Shown here piece after piece: positions 9,692-16,930 of a stretch of DNA of 64,000 nucleotides. Origin of the DNA: Bordetella avium (lineage in GTDB: Bacteria > Pseudomonadota > Gammaproteobacteria > Burkholderiales > Burkholderiaceae_B). The number at the start of each line of letters is the position of its first letter. Positions within the stretch are counted from its first letter, which is position 1. The DNA is taken from NCBI RefSeq assembly GCF_034424645.1, contig NZ_CP139969.1, positions 3,534,001 to 3,598,000 of the forward strand. Reading direction: 5' to 3'. The position numbers were made by a program, and so were the translations under genes. Below the pieces are notes generated by a model. The model saw only the letters and a list, made by a program, of their open reading frames with translations, was not told the DNA's origin and did no database searches.

Positions 9692-11715
9692 CTCATCCGC
9701 ACACCCAGCATCACCGAACGGCCCGGCAGCGGCGCGACCGAAGACAGGAAAGAAGCGTGGTTGTACGCCAGCTTGTCCAGCAGATTGTTGCCGCGCACAT
9801 AGACGTCGTACTGAGCCCCTGCCGCCTTAAATCGATAACTCAGTACTGCGTTGACCAGGGCATAACCCGGTGTTTCGCTCTCATAGCTGGCGATGTCTTT
9901 TTGGCGAAACACATAAGCGTACTCAAGGCCGCCCGACCACGCCTGCCACTTGAAATTGGCGCGCGCGCCCAGACGGGCTGCGGGAATGCGCGGCAAATTA
10001 CCCTGCCCACCCGTCAGTTTGCCCCGCACGTAATCACCGAATACACCGGCAGACAGAATAGGGGTGAATTGATGCTTGAGCTCACCCTCGATACCGACGA
10101 ACTCGGCATCTTTCTGGGTGTACTCAATCAGGCGGAAGTCCTCGAAACGGTCCAGCGTATTGGCATAGATATAGTTGTTGACCCGGTTGTGGAAGGCGCT
10201 CAGGCTGAATGTGGTGTCGCCTTCGTGCTTGCGTAAGGTCAGGTCGATGTTGCGCGAGGTTTCCCGCGTCAAGCCGGCGTTGCCGATTTCGTAGGTATTG
10301 GTTGCCAGGTGCACGCCGTCGGCATAGAGCTCTTGCGCCGAGGGCATGCGCTGCGAACGCGAGAGCGACAGCGCCACGGAGTAGCTCGGCGCAAAGTCCC
10401 AGATCGCGGCAGCTGACAGCGAGGTGCCCGACAAGCGTGATTTTTTCAAGCCGCCCTCCGGCGATATGCTCTGCCAATCCTGGCGGGCGCCTGCTTCAAA
10501 ACGCCAGTCGTTCAGGCGGTACTCCTCCAGCAGGAAGAGGCCATTGCTGCGCGTTTTGCTGCGCGGCAAGAAAGCCTCTTCGCCTTGCGCGCGAAAATCG
10601 CTGAAAGCGGTTTGCAGACCGATCACGCCGCGCAAGCCCATCCAGGGTTTGTGCTCTAGCTCAAGACGGGTGTCAAAGCCCTGATTCTTGAATGTGGTGC
10701 CGACTTGGCCGCCTTCGATTTCATCGTGCTGGTAATCGGTGAAACCGCCGCGCAGACGCAATTTGCTGAAACCGGGAAGCGGGTCGGAATACTCAGCGCG
10801 CAGATCGGTGCGATTACTGCGCAGGCGTACATAGGGCACCTGCCCCTCTTCGTGGGCATGATCATCATGGTCGTGATCGTGGTCATGATGACCGCAGTGC
10901 AAGTGCGTACCATGCGGATGGCAACCTTCGTATTCGTGGTTATGCCCGGGCAAACCATACTCGCTTTCGATATGCGTGAAAGCCAGCCCGATATAGCCTC
11001 GCGGGCCAATCCAGGACATGCCCACCGACCCTTGCGTCGATTCGCTGTACGAACCCGCCAGCTTGCCGCTAGACCAATGCGGCACGGCGTAATCGCTGCT
11101 GCGGCGCTTCAGCCCCTCTACACGCACAACAAAGCTGTCCGTGCCAGCCGTAATGCCGATGATGCCCGCACGCTCCTTGGTGCCCGTCGCCCCGCGCAAC
11201 TCTGCCTCGGCCGCCAGGCCACCCTCGGGTTTTTCAGTGGGGATGCGTTTGTCCAGCACATTGACCACGCCGCCTATCGAACCTCCGCCAAAACGCAGCG
11301 TGGCCGGTCCGCGCAACACCTCGATCCGATCCGCCAGCAGCGGTTCGATGGTGATCGCGTGATCGGGCGAAATGGCTGAAGCGTCCAACAGCGATGAGCC
11401 ATCGGAAAGCACACTGACGCGCGGCGAAGTCTGGCCGCGAATGACCGGGCGGCTGGCGCCGGCACCGAAAGTATCCGAATGCACACCCGGCAGGCCATTG
11501 AGGGTGTCGCCCAGCGTGCCTTGGCGGCGCTCGACCAGCGCCTGGCCATCGAGCACGGTAACCGGCGAGGCCGTGCTGTTCTGGTTTTGTCCCAGCGGGT
11601 CCGCCGAGATCGTGATGGGAGTCAGAGTGACCGCCTCGGGTTCGGCGGCAAATACGGGAGCAGCGGCAAACGCCATCGCAAGCGCGGCATGACTGGGGCG
11701 CGAAGTAAACCTCAT
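9685..11715 (-). CDS. znuD: TonB-dependent outer-membrane receptor, ZnuD-type (zinc)
   Basis: A 676-residue outer-membrane receptor with signal peptide (cleavage near VFAAEPEA), plug domain (VLRGPATLRFGGGSIGGVVN) and a beta-barrel ending in ...MLGVRMSY with the aromatic last residue. A His/Asp/Cys-rich loop around residues 260-290 (CHPHGTHLHCGHHDHDHDHD) points to zinc. Two Zur-box-like palindromes lie in its 95-nt upstream region, and it follows the znu-zev genes on the same strand. It therefore fits ZnuD, which takes zinc across the outer membrane with TonB energy. Start ATG at 11715, with AGGAAAGAGGA upstream. Confidence 0.88.
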   Translation of the reverse strand: MRFTSRPSHAALAMAFAAAPVFAAEPEAVTLTPITISADPLGQNQNSTASPVTVLDGQALVERRQGTLGDTLNGLPGVHSDTFGAGASRPVIRGQTSPRVSVLSDGSSLLDASAISPDHAITIEPLLADRIEVLRGPATLRFGGGSIGGVVNVLDKRIPTEKPEGGLAAEAELRGATGTKERAGIIGITAGTDSFVVRVEGLKRRSSDYAVPHWSSGKLAGSYSESTQGSVGMSWIGPRGYIGLAFTHIESEYGLPGHNHEYEGCHPHGTHLHCGHHDHDHDHDDHAHEEGQVPYVRLRSNRTDLRAEYSDPLPGFSKLRLRGGFTDYQHDEIEGGQVGTTFKNQGFDTRLELEHKPWMGLRGVIGLQTAFSDFRAQGEEAFLPRSKTRSNGLFLLEEYRLNDWRFEAGARQDWQSISPEGGLKKSRLSGTSLSAAAIWDFAPSYSVALSLSRSQRMPSAQELYADGVHLATNTYEIGNAGLTRETSRNIDLTLRKHEGDTTFSLSAFHNRVNNYIYANTLDRFEDFRLIEYTQKDAEFVGIEGELKHQFTPILSAGVFGDYVRGKLTGGQGNLPRIPAARLGARANFKWQAWSGGLEYAYVFRQKDIASYESETPGYALVNAVLSYRFKAAGAQYDVYVRGNNLLDKLAYNHASFLSSVAPLPGRSVMLGVRMSY

Positions 11716-11727
11716 TCCTCTTTCCTA

Positions 11728-11741
11728 AATGTTATAACATT
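11728..11741. promoter_or_regulatory. Zur-box-like palindrome before znuD (proximal)
   Basis: AATGTTATAACATT is a perfect 14-bp palindrome starting 13 nt before the znuD start codon. Its GTTATAAC core resembles Zur operators of the GTTAT...ATAAC type, although the two arms are closer together than in the site beside zur. Confidence 0.55.
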
Positions 11742-11761
11742 GCATTTTGATGAGAAAGGAA

Positions 11762-11776
11762 TGATATAACATATCA
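11762..11776. promoter_or_regulatory. Zur-box-like palindrome before znuD (distal)
   Basis: TGATATAACATATCA is a 15-bp palindrome with 6-bp arms and a 3-nt centre, the same geometry as the site at 16001-16015. It lies about 47 nt upstream of the znuD start and probably overlaps the promoter. Confidence 0.6.
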
Positions 11777-11810
11777 ATTACGACGCAAGTGCCCCTGTCC
11801 GAATTCTTTT

Positions 11811-12728
11811 TTACGCTGCGCCGGCGACCTGCCCGCCCAATAACAGCAGGCCTAGCAACAGCACCGCCAATGCCGCCACAGACTCGATGCCATAACGGAG
11901 TCTTGCCGCCCACTTTGGGGACAGATAGCTGCTGTTAGTCAGCGCGTTGCGCGTCCAGACGGCGGTCATGGCCAATAGCGCAACCGTCAGACCGGTCCCC
12001 AGCCCCATCGCCAGCGTGGCCACCACGCCCGCAGCAAAAAGGCCTTGCGACAACGCGAACACCAGCACAATGAGCGCGCCGCTGCATGGCCTCAAACCCA
12101 CGGCCACGACCGCAGTCCAGGCACGGCGCCAATCCAGCCGCCCGCTCATGAGCGACAACGGGGGCACATGCCCGCACCCGCAGGCGGCGTGATGCAAATG
12201 GCGGCGGCCAGGCCGCAGCCAAGGCCTGAGCGCCTTGGTCCACAACAGCCAGACACCCAGCGCCACAATCATCAGATAAGAGGCCATTTCCAGCCAGCGT
12301 GTGCCGGCGTTCATGACCTGGGCCGTGACATTGAACACAGCAGCCAGCAGCGCCACCAGGGCGATGGCCACCAAAGCCTGAACCAGCGCAGACAAGAGCG
12401 CCAGCACCGCCCCGTTGCGCGCGCTTTGATGATTGGCGAGCACGAAGGCCGATATCACGGCTTTGCCATGACCCGGCCCCAAGGCATGAAACACCCCATA
12501 GGCAAACGACAGCCCGACCAAGAGCCATGAGCCGTCATCCCGCCAGGCGCGTACAGCGCCCGTCAACTGGCGATAGAAATGGGATTGCCAGACCGAAATC
12601 TGCGCCAGCCAAGGGGACCCGCCCGCCTCGGGCACCGCGAAAGGATGGGACTGCGCCCAGACCTGCCCGGCCGCCAGCGCCAAGGCAAAGACCAGCATCC
12701 ATGGCACGATCCGCGCTGCCGACCTCAT
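11811..12728 (-). CDS. zevB: NicO/RcnA-superfamily membrane transporter, ZevB-like
   Basis: A 305-residue polytopic membrane protein with signal-like N-terminus, FHALGPGHGKAVISAF and VGLRPCSGALIVLVFALSQG, which are the two signature regions of the NicO/RcnA metal transporter superfamily. A His/Cys-rich loop (RRHLHHAACGCGHVPP) lies between helices. Its partner upstream is a DUF1007 protein, as in the ZevAB zinc system described in Haemophilus influenzae. The ATG at 12728 overlaps the zevA stop (ATGA). The surrounding zinc-import genes suggest zinc uptake rather than the nickel/cobalt efflux of RcnA; this is inference. Confidence 0.75.
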   Translation of the reverse strand: MRSAARIVPWMLVFALALAAGQVWAQSHPFAVPEAGGSPWLAQISVWQSHFYRQLTGAVRAWRDDGSWLLVGLSFAYGVFHALGPGHGKAVISAFVLANHQSARNGAVLALLSALVQALVAIALVALLAAVFNVTAQVMNAGTRWLEMASYLMIVALGVWLLWTKALRPWLRPGRRHLHHAACGCGHVPPLSLMSGRLDWRRAWTAVVAVGLRPCSGALIVLVFALSQGLFAAGVVATLAMGLGTGLTVALLAMTAVWTRNALTNSSYLSPKWAARLRYGIESVAALAVLLLGLLLLGGQVAGAA

Positions 12729-13390
12729 GGACAACGCAACTCGTTGCGATGCGTCAGACCTTTGGTGATGGCGAACAGCTCATCGGGCAGCGTATCGACA
12801 TTGGAGGGAATGGCGGCCAATTGTTGCATCGTTTTCCAGTCCAGCGGCTGGGGCGGACGATAGGTCTGGCGGCAATTCGCGGGCGCATTGCTCAGTCGCC
12901 AGGCTTTGGGCGCGTCAAAGGCGTAGGCGACGAAATAGGTGGGATCGAAAACGTCGATCGCCAGACCCTGCGGACCGGGCGCGACCGGCTGCGCCAGCGG
13001 CAAGGTGAAGGCCAGAGACAAACGCTGGCCATCCCATTGAACCTGCGCGTCGCGCGGCGCGCCGAAGGCCAGGGTTGCGCCTTCACGCGTGACGCGCGTG
13101 AAGTAATGCGAAATGGGCTCACCCAGCGCCTTCATCCAATCGATCGCCATGGTTTTACGAGTGTCCTCGGCCAGGCCGCCATCCGCCGCTCTTGGCAAGC
13201 CTTGTGTGGCATAAGCCCCAAACATTTCATCGAATAGCCAGACCTGACGCAGGGCGGCAACCCGCCCCTGGTCATCAAACATCACTTCAGCCTGCGCATC
13301 CACCCACATATGCGGATGCGCCAGCGCGGATATCGGCAGAATCACCAGGGTCAGGGCTGCAAGGCAGCGGCCAATTGCTGCACGTTCCAT
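12725..13390 (-). CDS. zevA: DUF1007 periplasmic protein, ZevA-like
   Basis: A 221-residue protein with an N-terminal signal peptide (ALTLVILPISALAHPHMWVD) whose cleavage would expose HPHMWVD, the conserved metal-ligand start of DUF1007. The internal LRQVWLFDEMF is also typical. DUF1007 proteins pair with NicO transporters; in H. influenzae the pair is ZevAB, with ZevA as periplasmic zinc binder. The gene begins inside znuA (40-nt overlap) and ends overlapping zevB by 4 nt, so the three are tightly coupled. Confidence 0.75.
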   Translation of the reverse strand: MERAAIGRCLAALTLVILPISALAHPHMWVDAQAEVMFDDQGRVAALRQVWLFDEMFGAYATQGLPRAADGGLAEDTRKTMAIDWMKALGEPISHYFTRVTREGATLAFGAPRDAQVQWDGQRLSLAFTLPLAQPVAPGPQGLAIDVFDPTYFVAYAFDAPKAWRLSNAPANCRQTYRPPQPLDWKTMQQLAAIPSNVDTLPDELFAITKGLTHRNELRCP

Positions 13391-14277
13391 TCAAACATTC
13401 CCAAATAGGTAGCACCCGGTTTGCCCGGCGCAGACAAGGCGTCGGAATACAGCGTACCGCCCACCTTGGCGCCCGTTTCACGTGCGATTTGCTCAGCCAG
13501 ACGCGGGTTGCCGATATTTTCAATAAAAAGGGCCGGCACGTGCTCGCGCTTGACCCGTTTTACCACCTCGGCAAAACCAGACGCGGACGGCTCGGACAAG
13601 GTAGACAAGCCCGCCACCGGAATGAAGCGCACGCCGTAGGCCTCGCCGAAGTAAGCGAAAGCATCATGGGTGCTAACCACTTTGCGGCGCTCGGCGGGGA
13701 TGGCGGCGAAGGTTTTCTCTACTTTGGCCTGCAAGGCTTCAAGCTTGGCCACATAAGCACGGGTACGCTGCTGGTATTGCGCGGCATGGGCCGGATCAAG
13801 CTGCTCGAGAGCACGGCCGATATTCTGTGCATAAATCATGCCATTACGCAGATCCTGCCAGGCATGGGGGTCCTGGACATCATGGTGATGGTCGTGACCG
13901 TGGTCATGGTCTTCGTGATCGAGAGCCTCGGCAAAAGCGCGCGGCTTGACGCCATCCGAAGCCCGGACCTCCCGCCCCTTGAATCCTGAAGCCTCGACCA
14001 GACGGGGCAGCCAGGGCTCGAAACCCAGGCCATTAATCACCAGCAGATCGGCACCCGCCAGCTTGCGCGAATCGGCCGCGCTGGGCTCGAAACCATGCGC
14101 ATCGCCGTCCGGACCGACCAGCGTCTGCACCTCGACATCCGGCCCCCCGATTTCACGAGCCATATCTTGCAAAATGGAAAAACTCGTCACCACCTTAACG
14201 GGTGACGCCCAGACAGCAACCGCAGGCAGGATAGACAGAACGGCGATTGCCGCGCAACGCGCCCAGACAAGCTTCAT
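13351..14277 (-). CDS. znuA: Periplasmic zinc-binding protein of ABC importer
   Basis: A 308-residue cluster A-I binding protein. After the signal peptide comes KVVTSFSILQDMAREIGG, then the acidic/His-rich loop HEDHDHGHDHHHD around residue 125 that is typical of zinc (not manganese) binding proteins, and VVSTHDAFAYFGEAYG with a conserved ligand His. The ATG at 14277 has AGAGGTG at good distance; an alternative GTG at 14283 would overlap the znuB stop. It delivers periplasmic zinc to ZnuB. It overlaps zevA by 40 nt. Confidence 0.92.
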   Translation of the reverse strand: MKLVWARCAAIAVLSILPAVAVWASPVKVVTSFSILQDMAREIGGPDVEVQTLVGPDGDAHGFEPSAADSRKLAGADLLVINGLGFEPWLPRLVEASGFKGREVRASDGVKPRAFAEALDHEDHDHGHDHHHDVQDPHAWQDLRNGMIYAQNIGRALEQLDPAHAAQYQQRTRAYVAKLEALQAKVEKTFAAIPAERRKVVSTHDAFAYFGEAYGVRFIPVAGLSTLSEPSASGFAEVVKRVKREHVPALFIENIGNPRLAEQIARETGAKVGGTLYSDALSAPGKPGATYLGMFEWNVQQLAAALQP

Positions 14278-14279
14278 GT

Positions 14280-15161
14280 TCACACCTCTTTGGAAAGCGC
14301 CGGCCTGGGCCAGCGCAGACGGGTGCGTAGCCCGCCTTGCGGGCCCAACACCATGGAAAGCAGATAGATCAGGCCAGCGGCCAGAATGATGGCGGGCGAG
14401 GCCGCCAGATCAAAATGGAAGGAAGCGAGCAGGCCGCACCAGGACGCCAACGCCGCCAACACCACGGCCAAAGGCAGTTGCGCCGCCACCCGACGAGCCC
14501 AGAAGCGCGCCGCCAGCGCCGGCAACATCATCATGCCGACCACCATCAGCGTGCCCAGAATCTGAAAGCCCGCCACCAGATTGATCACGACCAAGGCCAG
14601 AAACCCGAAGTGCGCCAGCCAGCCACGCCCGCCTGCCGCACGCAGAAAACCAGGATCGAAACACTCGGCCACCAGCAGGCGATAAATAAGCGCCAGGCTG
14701 AAAAGCGTCAGGGTACTGACCAGGCCCGCCAACAACAGCGCGTCATCGCCCAGGCCCAAGACCGTGCCGAACAACACATGCAGCAGATCGACATTGGAGC
14801 CGCGCAAAGACACCAGCAGCACACCCAAGGCGAGCGAAATCAGATAAAAGGCCGCAAAGCTGGCGTCCTCGCGCAACGAGGTCAGCCGTGTGACCAGGCC
14901 GGACAAAAGCGCCACGACCAGACCGGTGACGATGCCGCCGGCCATCATCGCGCCTAGAGACAGGCCGGCGAGCAGATAACCCGCCGCCACGCCCGGCAAA
15001 ATGGCATGCGACATCGCATCGCCCATCAGGCTCATGCGACGCAGCACCAGAAACACGCCGAGCGGTGCAGCGCCAAAAGCCAGCGCCACGGCGCCAGCCA
15101 GCGCGCGCCGCATGAAACTGAAATCAAAAAAGGGTGCGCACAGCGCCTGCCACAGCGTCAT
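14280..15161 (-). CDS. znuB: Zinc ABC transporter permease
   Basis: A 293-residue ABC-3 family permease with about eight membrane segments; SLMGDAMSHAILPGVAAGYL is the characteristic family motif near residues 45-65. It forms the inner-membrane channel with ZnuC and receives zinc from ZnuA. The ATG overlaps the znuC stop by 4 nt. Later segments such as FQILGTLMVVGMMMLPALAA are also conserved in the family. Confidence 0.93.
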   Translation of the reverse strand: MTLWQALCAPFFDFSFMRRALAGAVALAFGAAPLGVFLVLRRMSLMGDAMSHAILPGVAAGYLLAGLSLGAMMAGGIVTGLVVALLSGLVTRLTSLREDASFAAFYLISLALGVLLVSLRGSNVDLLHVLFGTVLGLGDDALLLAGLVSTLTLFSLALIYRLLVAECFDPGFLRAAGGRGWLAHFGFLALVVINLVAGFQILGTLMVVGMMMLPALAARFWARRVAAQLPLAVVLAALASWCGLLASFHFDLAASPAIILAAGLIYLLSMVLGPQGGLRTRLRWPRPALSKEV

Positions 15162-15871
15162 GCGTACCCCAGATGCAATTGGCCGTGCGCCAGGCGTTCA
15201 GGAGAGAGCACGTCGGCCGTAGGCCCCCACGCGAGCACGCGGCCTGACAAAAGCAGCGCCTGGGCGAAGTATTCCTTCACCAGCGCCATGTCGTGCAGTA
15301 CCGCGATGATGCTGCGGCCCTCTGCCTGCAGGGCGCACAGCAAGGCCATCAGCACCCGCGTGGTCTGCCCGTCAACGGCCGCAAAGGGCTCGTCGAGCAC
15401 CAGTACCGGCGCATCCTGCATCAAGAGACGGGCGAACAACACTCTTTGCAACTGTCCGCCTGACAAGGCCTGTAAGGGCCGCTCGGCCAATTGCTCCAAC
15501 CCGACCCGGCGCAGCGCCAGACGCGCTCTCGCGGTTTCGTCGCCATCAACGGCGCGCAAAGCGCCGATGCGCCGCCAGCCGCCCAACACCACGGCATCCA
15601 GCACGCAGATGGGAAAGTCTCGATCCAATTCGGCCGCCTGTGGCAGCCAAGCGACCGAGGTGCTATCACGATGCAGCCGGCCGCTCATCGGGGCCAACAC
15701 CCCGGCCAAGCCCTTGACCAGGGTGGATTTTCCCGCGCCGTTGGGACCGATGATGGCGGTCATGCAGCCGGGTGCGAATCGTCCGCTGACGTCGCGCACC
15801 GCAGGCTGGCCCCGCCAGCCGAAAGTGACGCTCTCGAGTTCGATGGCGGCAGGTGTCACGACATGGCCCAT
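15158..15871 (-). CDS. znuC: Zinc ABC transporter ATP-binding protein
   Basis: A 237-residue ABC ATPase: Walker A IIGPNGAGKSTLVKG, signature LSGGQLQRVLFARLL, Walker B PVLVLDEPFAAVD and H-loop VLHDMALV. ATG at 15871 has GGAG nine nt upstream; a GTG at 15859 is an alternative that would overlap the stop codon of a short upstream ORF (15856-15972) as GTGA. First annotated gene of the znuCBA-zevAB run, transcribed away from zur. The motif set is complete. Confidence 0.92.
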   Translation of the reverse strand: MGHVVTPAAIELESVTFGWRGQPAVRDVSGRFAPGCMTAIIGPNGAGKSTLVKGLAGVLAPMSGRLHRDSTSVAWLPQAAELDRDFPICVLDAVVLGGWRRIGALRAVDGDETARARLALRRVGLEQLAERPLQALSGGQLQRVLFARLLMQDAPVLVLDEPFAAVDGQTTRVLMALLCALQAEGRSIIAVLHDMALVKEYFAQALLLSGRVLAWGPTADVLSPERLAHGQLHLGYA

Positions 15872-15972
15872 GTGAGCAGGCTCCAGATAAACAGGCTGGC
15901 ACCCAAGGCCCAAGCCATGCGCCAGAGCGCGCCATGACGCAAAGCGGAAGAAGATGAAGAAAACATGGGCAT
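15856..15972 (-). CDS. Putative 38-residue single-pass membrane protein leading the znu operon
   Basis: A short frame directly before and overlapping znuC: MPMFSSSSSALRHGALWRMA followed by WALGASLFIWSLLTWAMS and a TGA that lies inside the GTGACA of znuC. An ATG six nt later (15966) would give 36 residues. The C-terminal two thirds form one convincing hydrophobic helix (LWRMAWALGASLFIWSLLTW). It is the first open frame after the Zur-box at 16001-16015. There is no good Shine-Dalgarno, so translation is uncertain. It could be a small zinc-operon membrane peptide or merely leader sequence. Confidence 0.4.
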   Translation of the reverse strand: MPMFSSSSSALRHGALWRMAWALGASLFIWSLLTWAMS

Positions 15973-16000
15973 GGCGGTAATGAGAACTTTCTTTTTATTA

Positions 16001-16015
16001 TGTTATATCATAACA
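16001..16015. promoter_or_regulatory. Zur box between znuC operon and zur
   Basis: TGTTATATCATAACA is a perfect 6-3-6 palindrome in an AT-rich stretch between the divergent znu operon and zur. It closely matches the known Zur operator pattern (GTTATA-x-TATAAC type) of proteobacteria. It could repress both directions when zinc is plentiful. Confidence 0.8.
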
Positions 16016-16094
16016 AACAAGAGCTTAAGTCCCAGAATGGCTTGTTTTCTGATACCTTCGCCTCATTTCTGAACCGGCTTATTCCGAAAACACC

Positions 16095-16586
16095 ATGTCA
16101 GCCCCTGCCCGCACCAGCCGCGCCGACGCCGTCGGCGAGCAACTGCGCCTGGCCGAATCGCTCTGTGCAGAGCGCGGCCGGCGTCTGACCCCCATCCGGC
16201 GCAAAGTCCTGGAGCTGCTGCTCACCCACGGGCGCAGCCTGAAAGCCTACGAACTGCTCGATGCCATGCGCGCCGTGCATCCGGGCGCCGCGCCTCCGAC
16301 CGTCTACCGTGCGCTGGACTTCCTGATGGACGAAGGCCTGATCCACCGCCTGGACGCCGTCAACGCCTGGACCGCCTGTCATGACGCCGCCGGTGCGCCG
16401 CACGACCTGCTAGTCGTGTGCACAGGCTGCGGCGCAGTCGCCGAAATCAGCGATCCGGCAATGAGCCGCCTGCTGGCCGAGCGGGTCGCCCAAACCGGTT
16501 TTGCCCTGGCCACCCACGAAACCGAAATCCGCGCGCTCTGTCCGCAATGCCAGAAAAACGCCCCGGCAGCCCACCACCATCACTAA
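16095..16586 (+). CDS. zur: Zinc uptake regulator, Fur family
   Basis: A 163-residue Fur-family repressor. The winged helix (RRLTPIRRKVLELLLTHGRS and PTVYRALDFLMDEGLIHRLD) is followed by a dimerisation/metal domain with two CxxC pairs (VVCTGCGAV and ALCPQCQKN) for structural zinc, and HETEIRALC. A His-rich tail (AAHHHH) ends it. It is divergent from znuCBA-zevAB and shares an intergenic Zur box, which identifies it as Zur rather than Fur or PerR. Confidence 0.93.
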   Translation: MSAPARTSRADAVGEQLRLAESLCAERGRRLTPIRRKVLELLLTHGRSLKAYELLDAMRAVHPGAAPPTVYRALDFLMDEGLIHRLDAVNAWTACHDAAGAPHDLLVVCTGCGAVAEISDPAMSRLLAERVAQTGFALATHETEIRALCPQCQKNAPAAHHHH

Positions 16587-16926
16587 ATCGTCCGGTTCCG
16601 TCCCTATTGAACCTACAGAACTTGGCCCCATTTCCAGGGATTACCCGAGATTAATCGCTTAAGGGCTGTCATCTGCGCCAAAAAGGACGACTCAGGCTGC
16701 CACAGGGTTTGCCCCTGACAGCCGACTGTGCTGTAATCCTGCGTCCGGTCACGATTGGCAGCGCTATGCAAGCCAATCCCGGCAGCACCAAACAAGCCGC
16801 GAGTTGCCACGAGCACCATCCGGGATGCACCCATCCCGGCGCGCCGGCCGCGGCCCCTATAGATATGGTTGGCGCCAGTCTGAGCACTTGCCCCCAATCG
16901 CAGCCGATTAAAGCACCAGCATCGCC
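16587..16926. other. 340-nt stretch between zur and the COG0523 gene
   Basis: No large gene is visible. The last part contains the small Cys/His-rich frame described at 16766-16930. I saw no Zur-box-like palindrome and no clear terminator behind zur. Confidence 0.6.
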
Positions 16927-16930
16927 ATGA
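16766..16930 (+). CDS. Putative 54-residue Cys/His-rich peptide coupled to the COG0523 GTPase gene
   Basis: The frame from ATG 16766 encodes MQANPGSTKQAASCHEHHPG then CTHPGAPAAAPIDMVGASLS and a short tail ending ...KAPASP. The cluster C-H-E-H-H-P-G-C-T-H could bind zinc or copper. Its TGA overlaps the ATG of the following GTPase gene as ATGA, and that gene has no Shine-Dalgarno of its own, which suggests that ribosomes arrive by reading this frame. The frame stays open back to a TTG at 16709 (73 residues). I do not recognise a family, and the start is uncertain. Confidence 0.4.
   Translation: MQANPGSTKQAASCHEHHPGCTHPGAPAAAPIDMVGASLSTCPQSQPIKAPASP

Noticed and set aside
9685..11715. Siderophore receptor assignment for the TonB-dependent protein
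   Set aside because: The His-rich loop, Zur-type palindromes and adjacent zinc genes fit ZnuD better.
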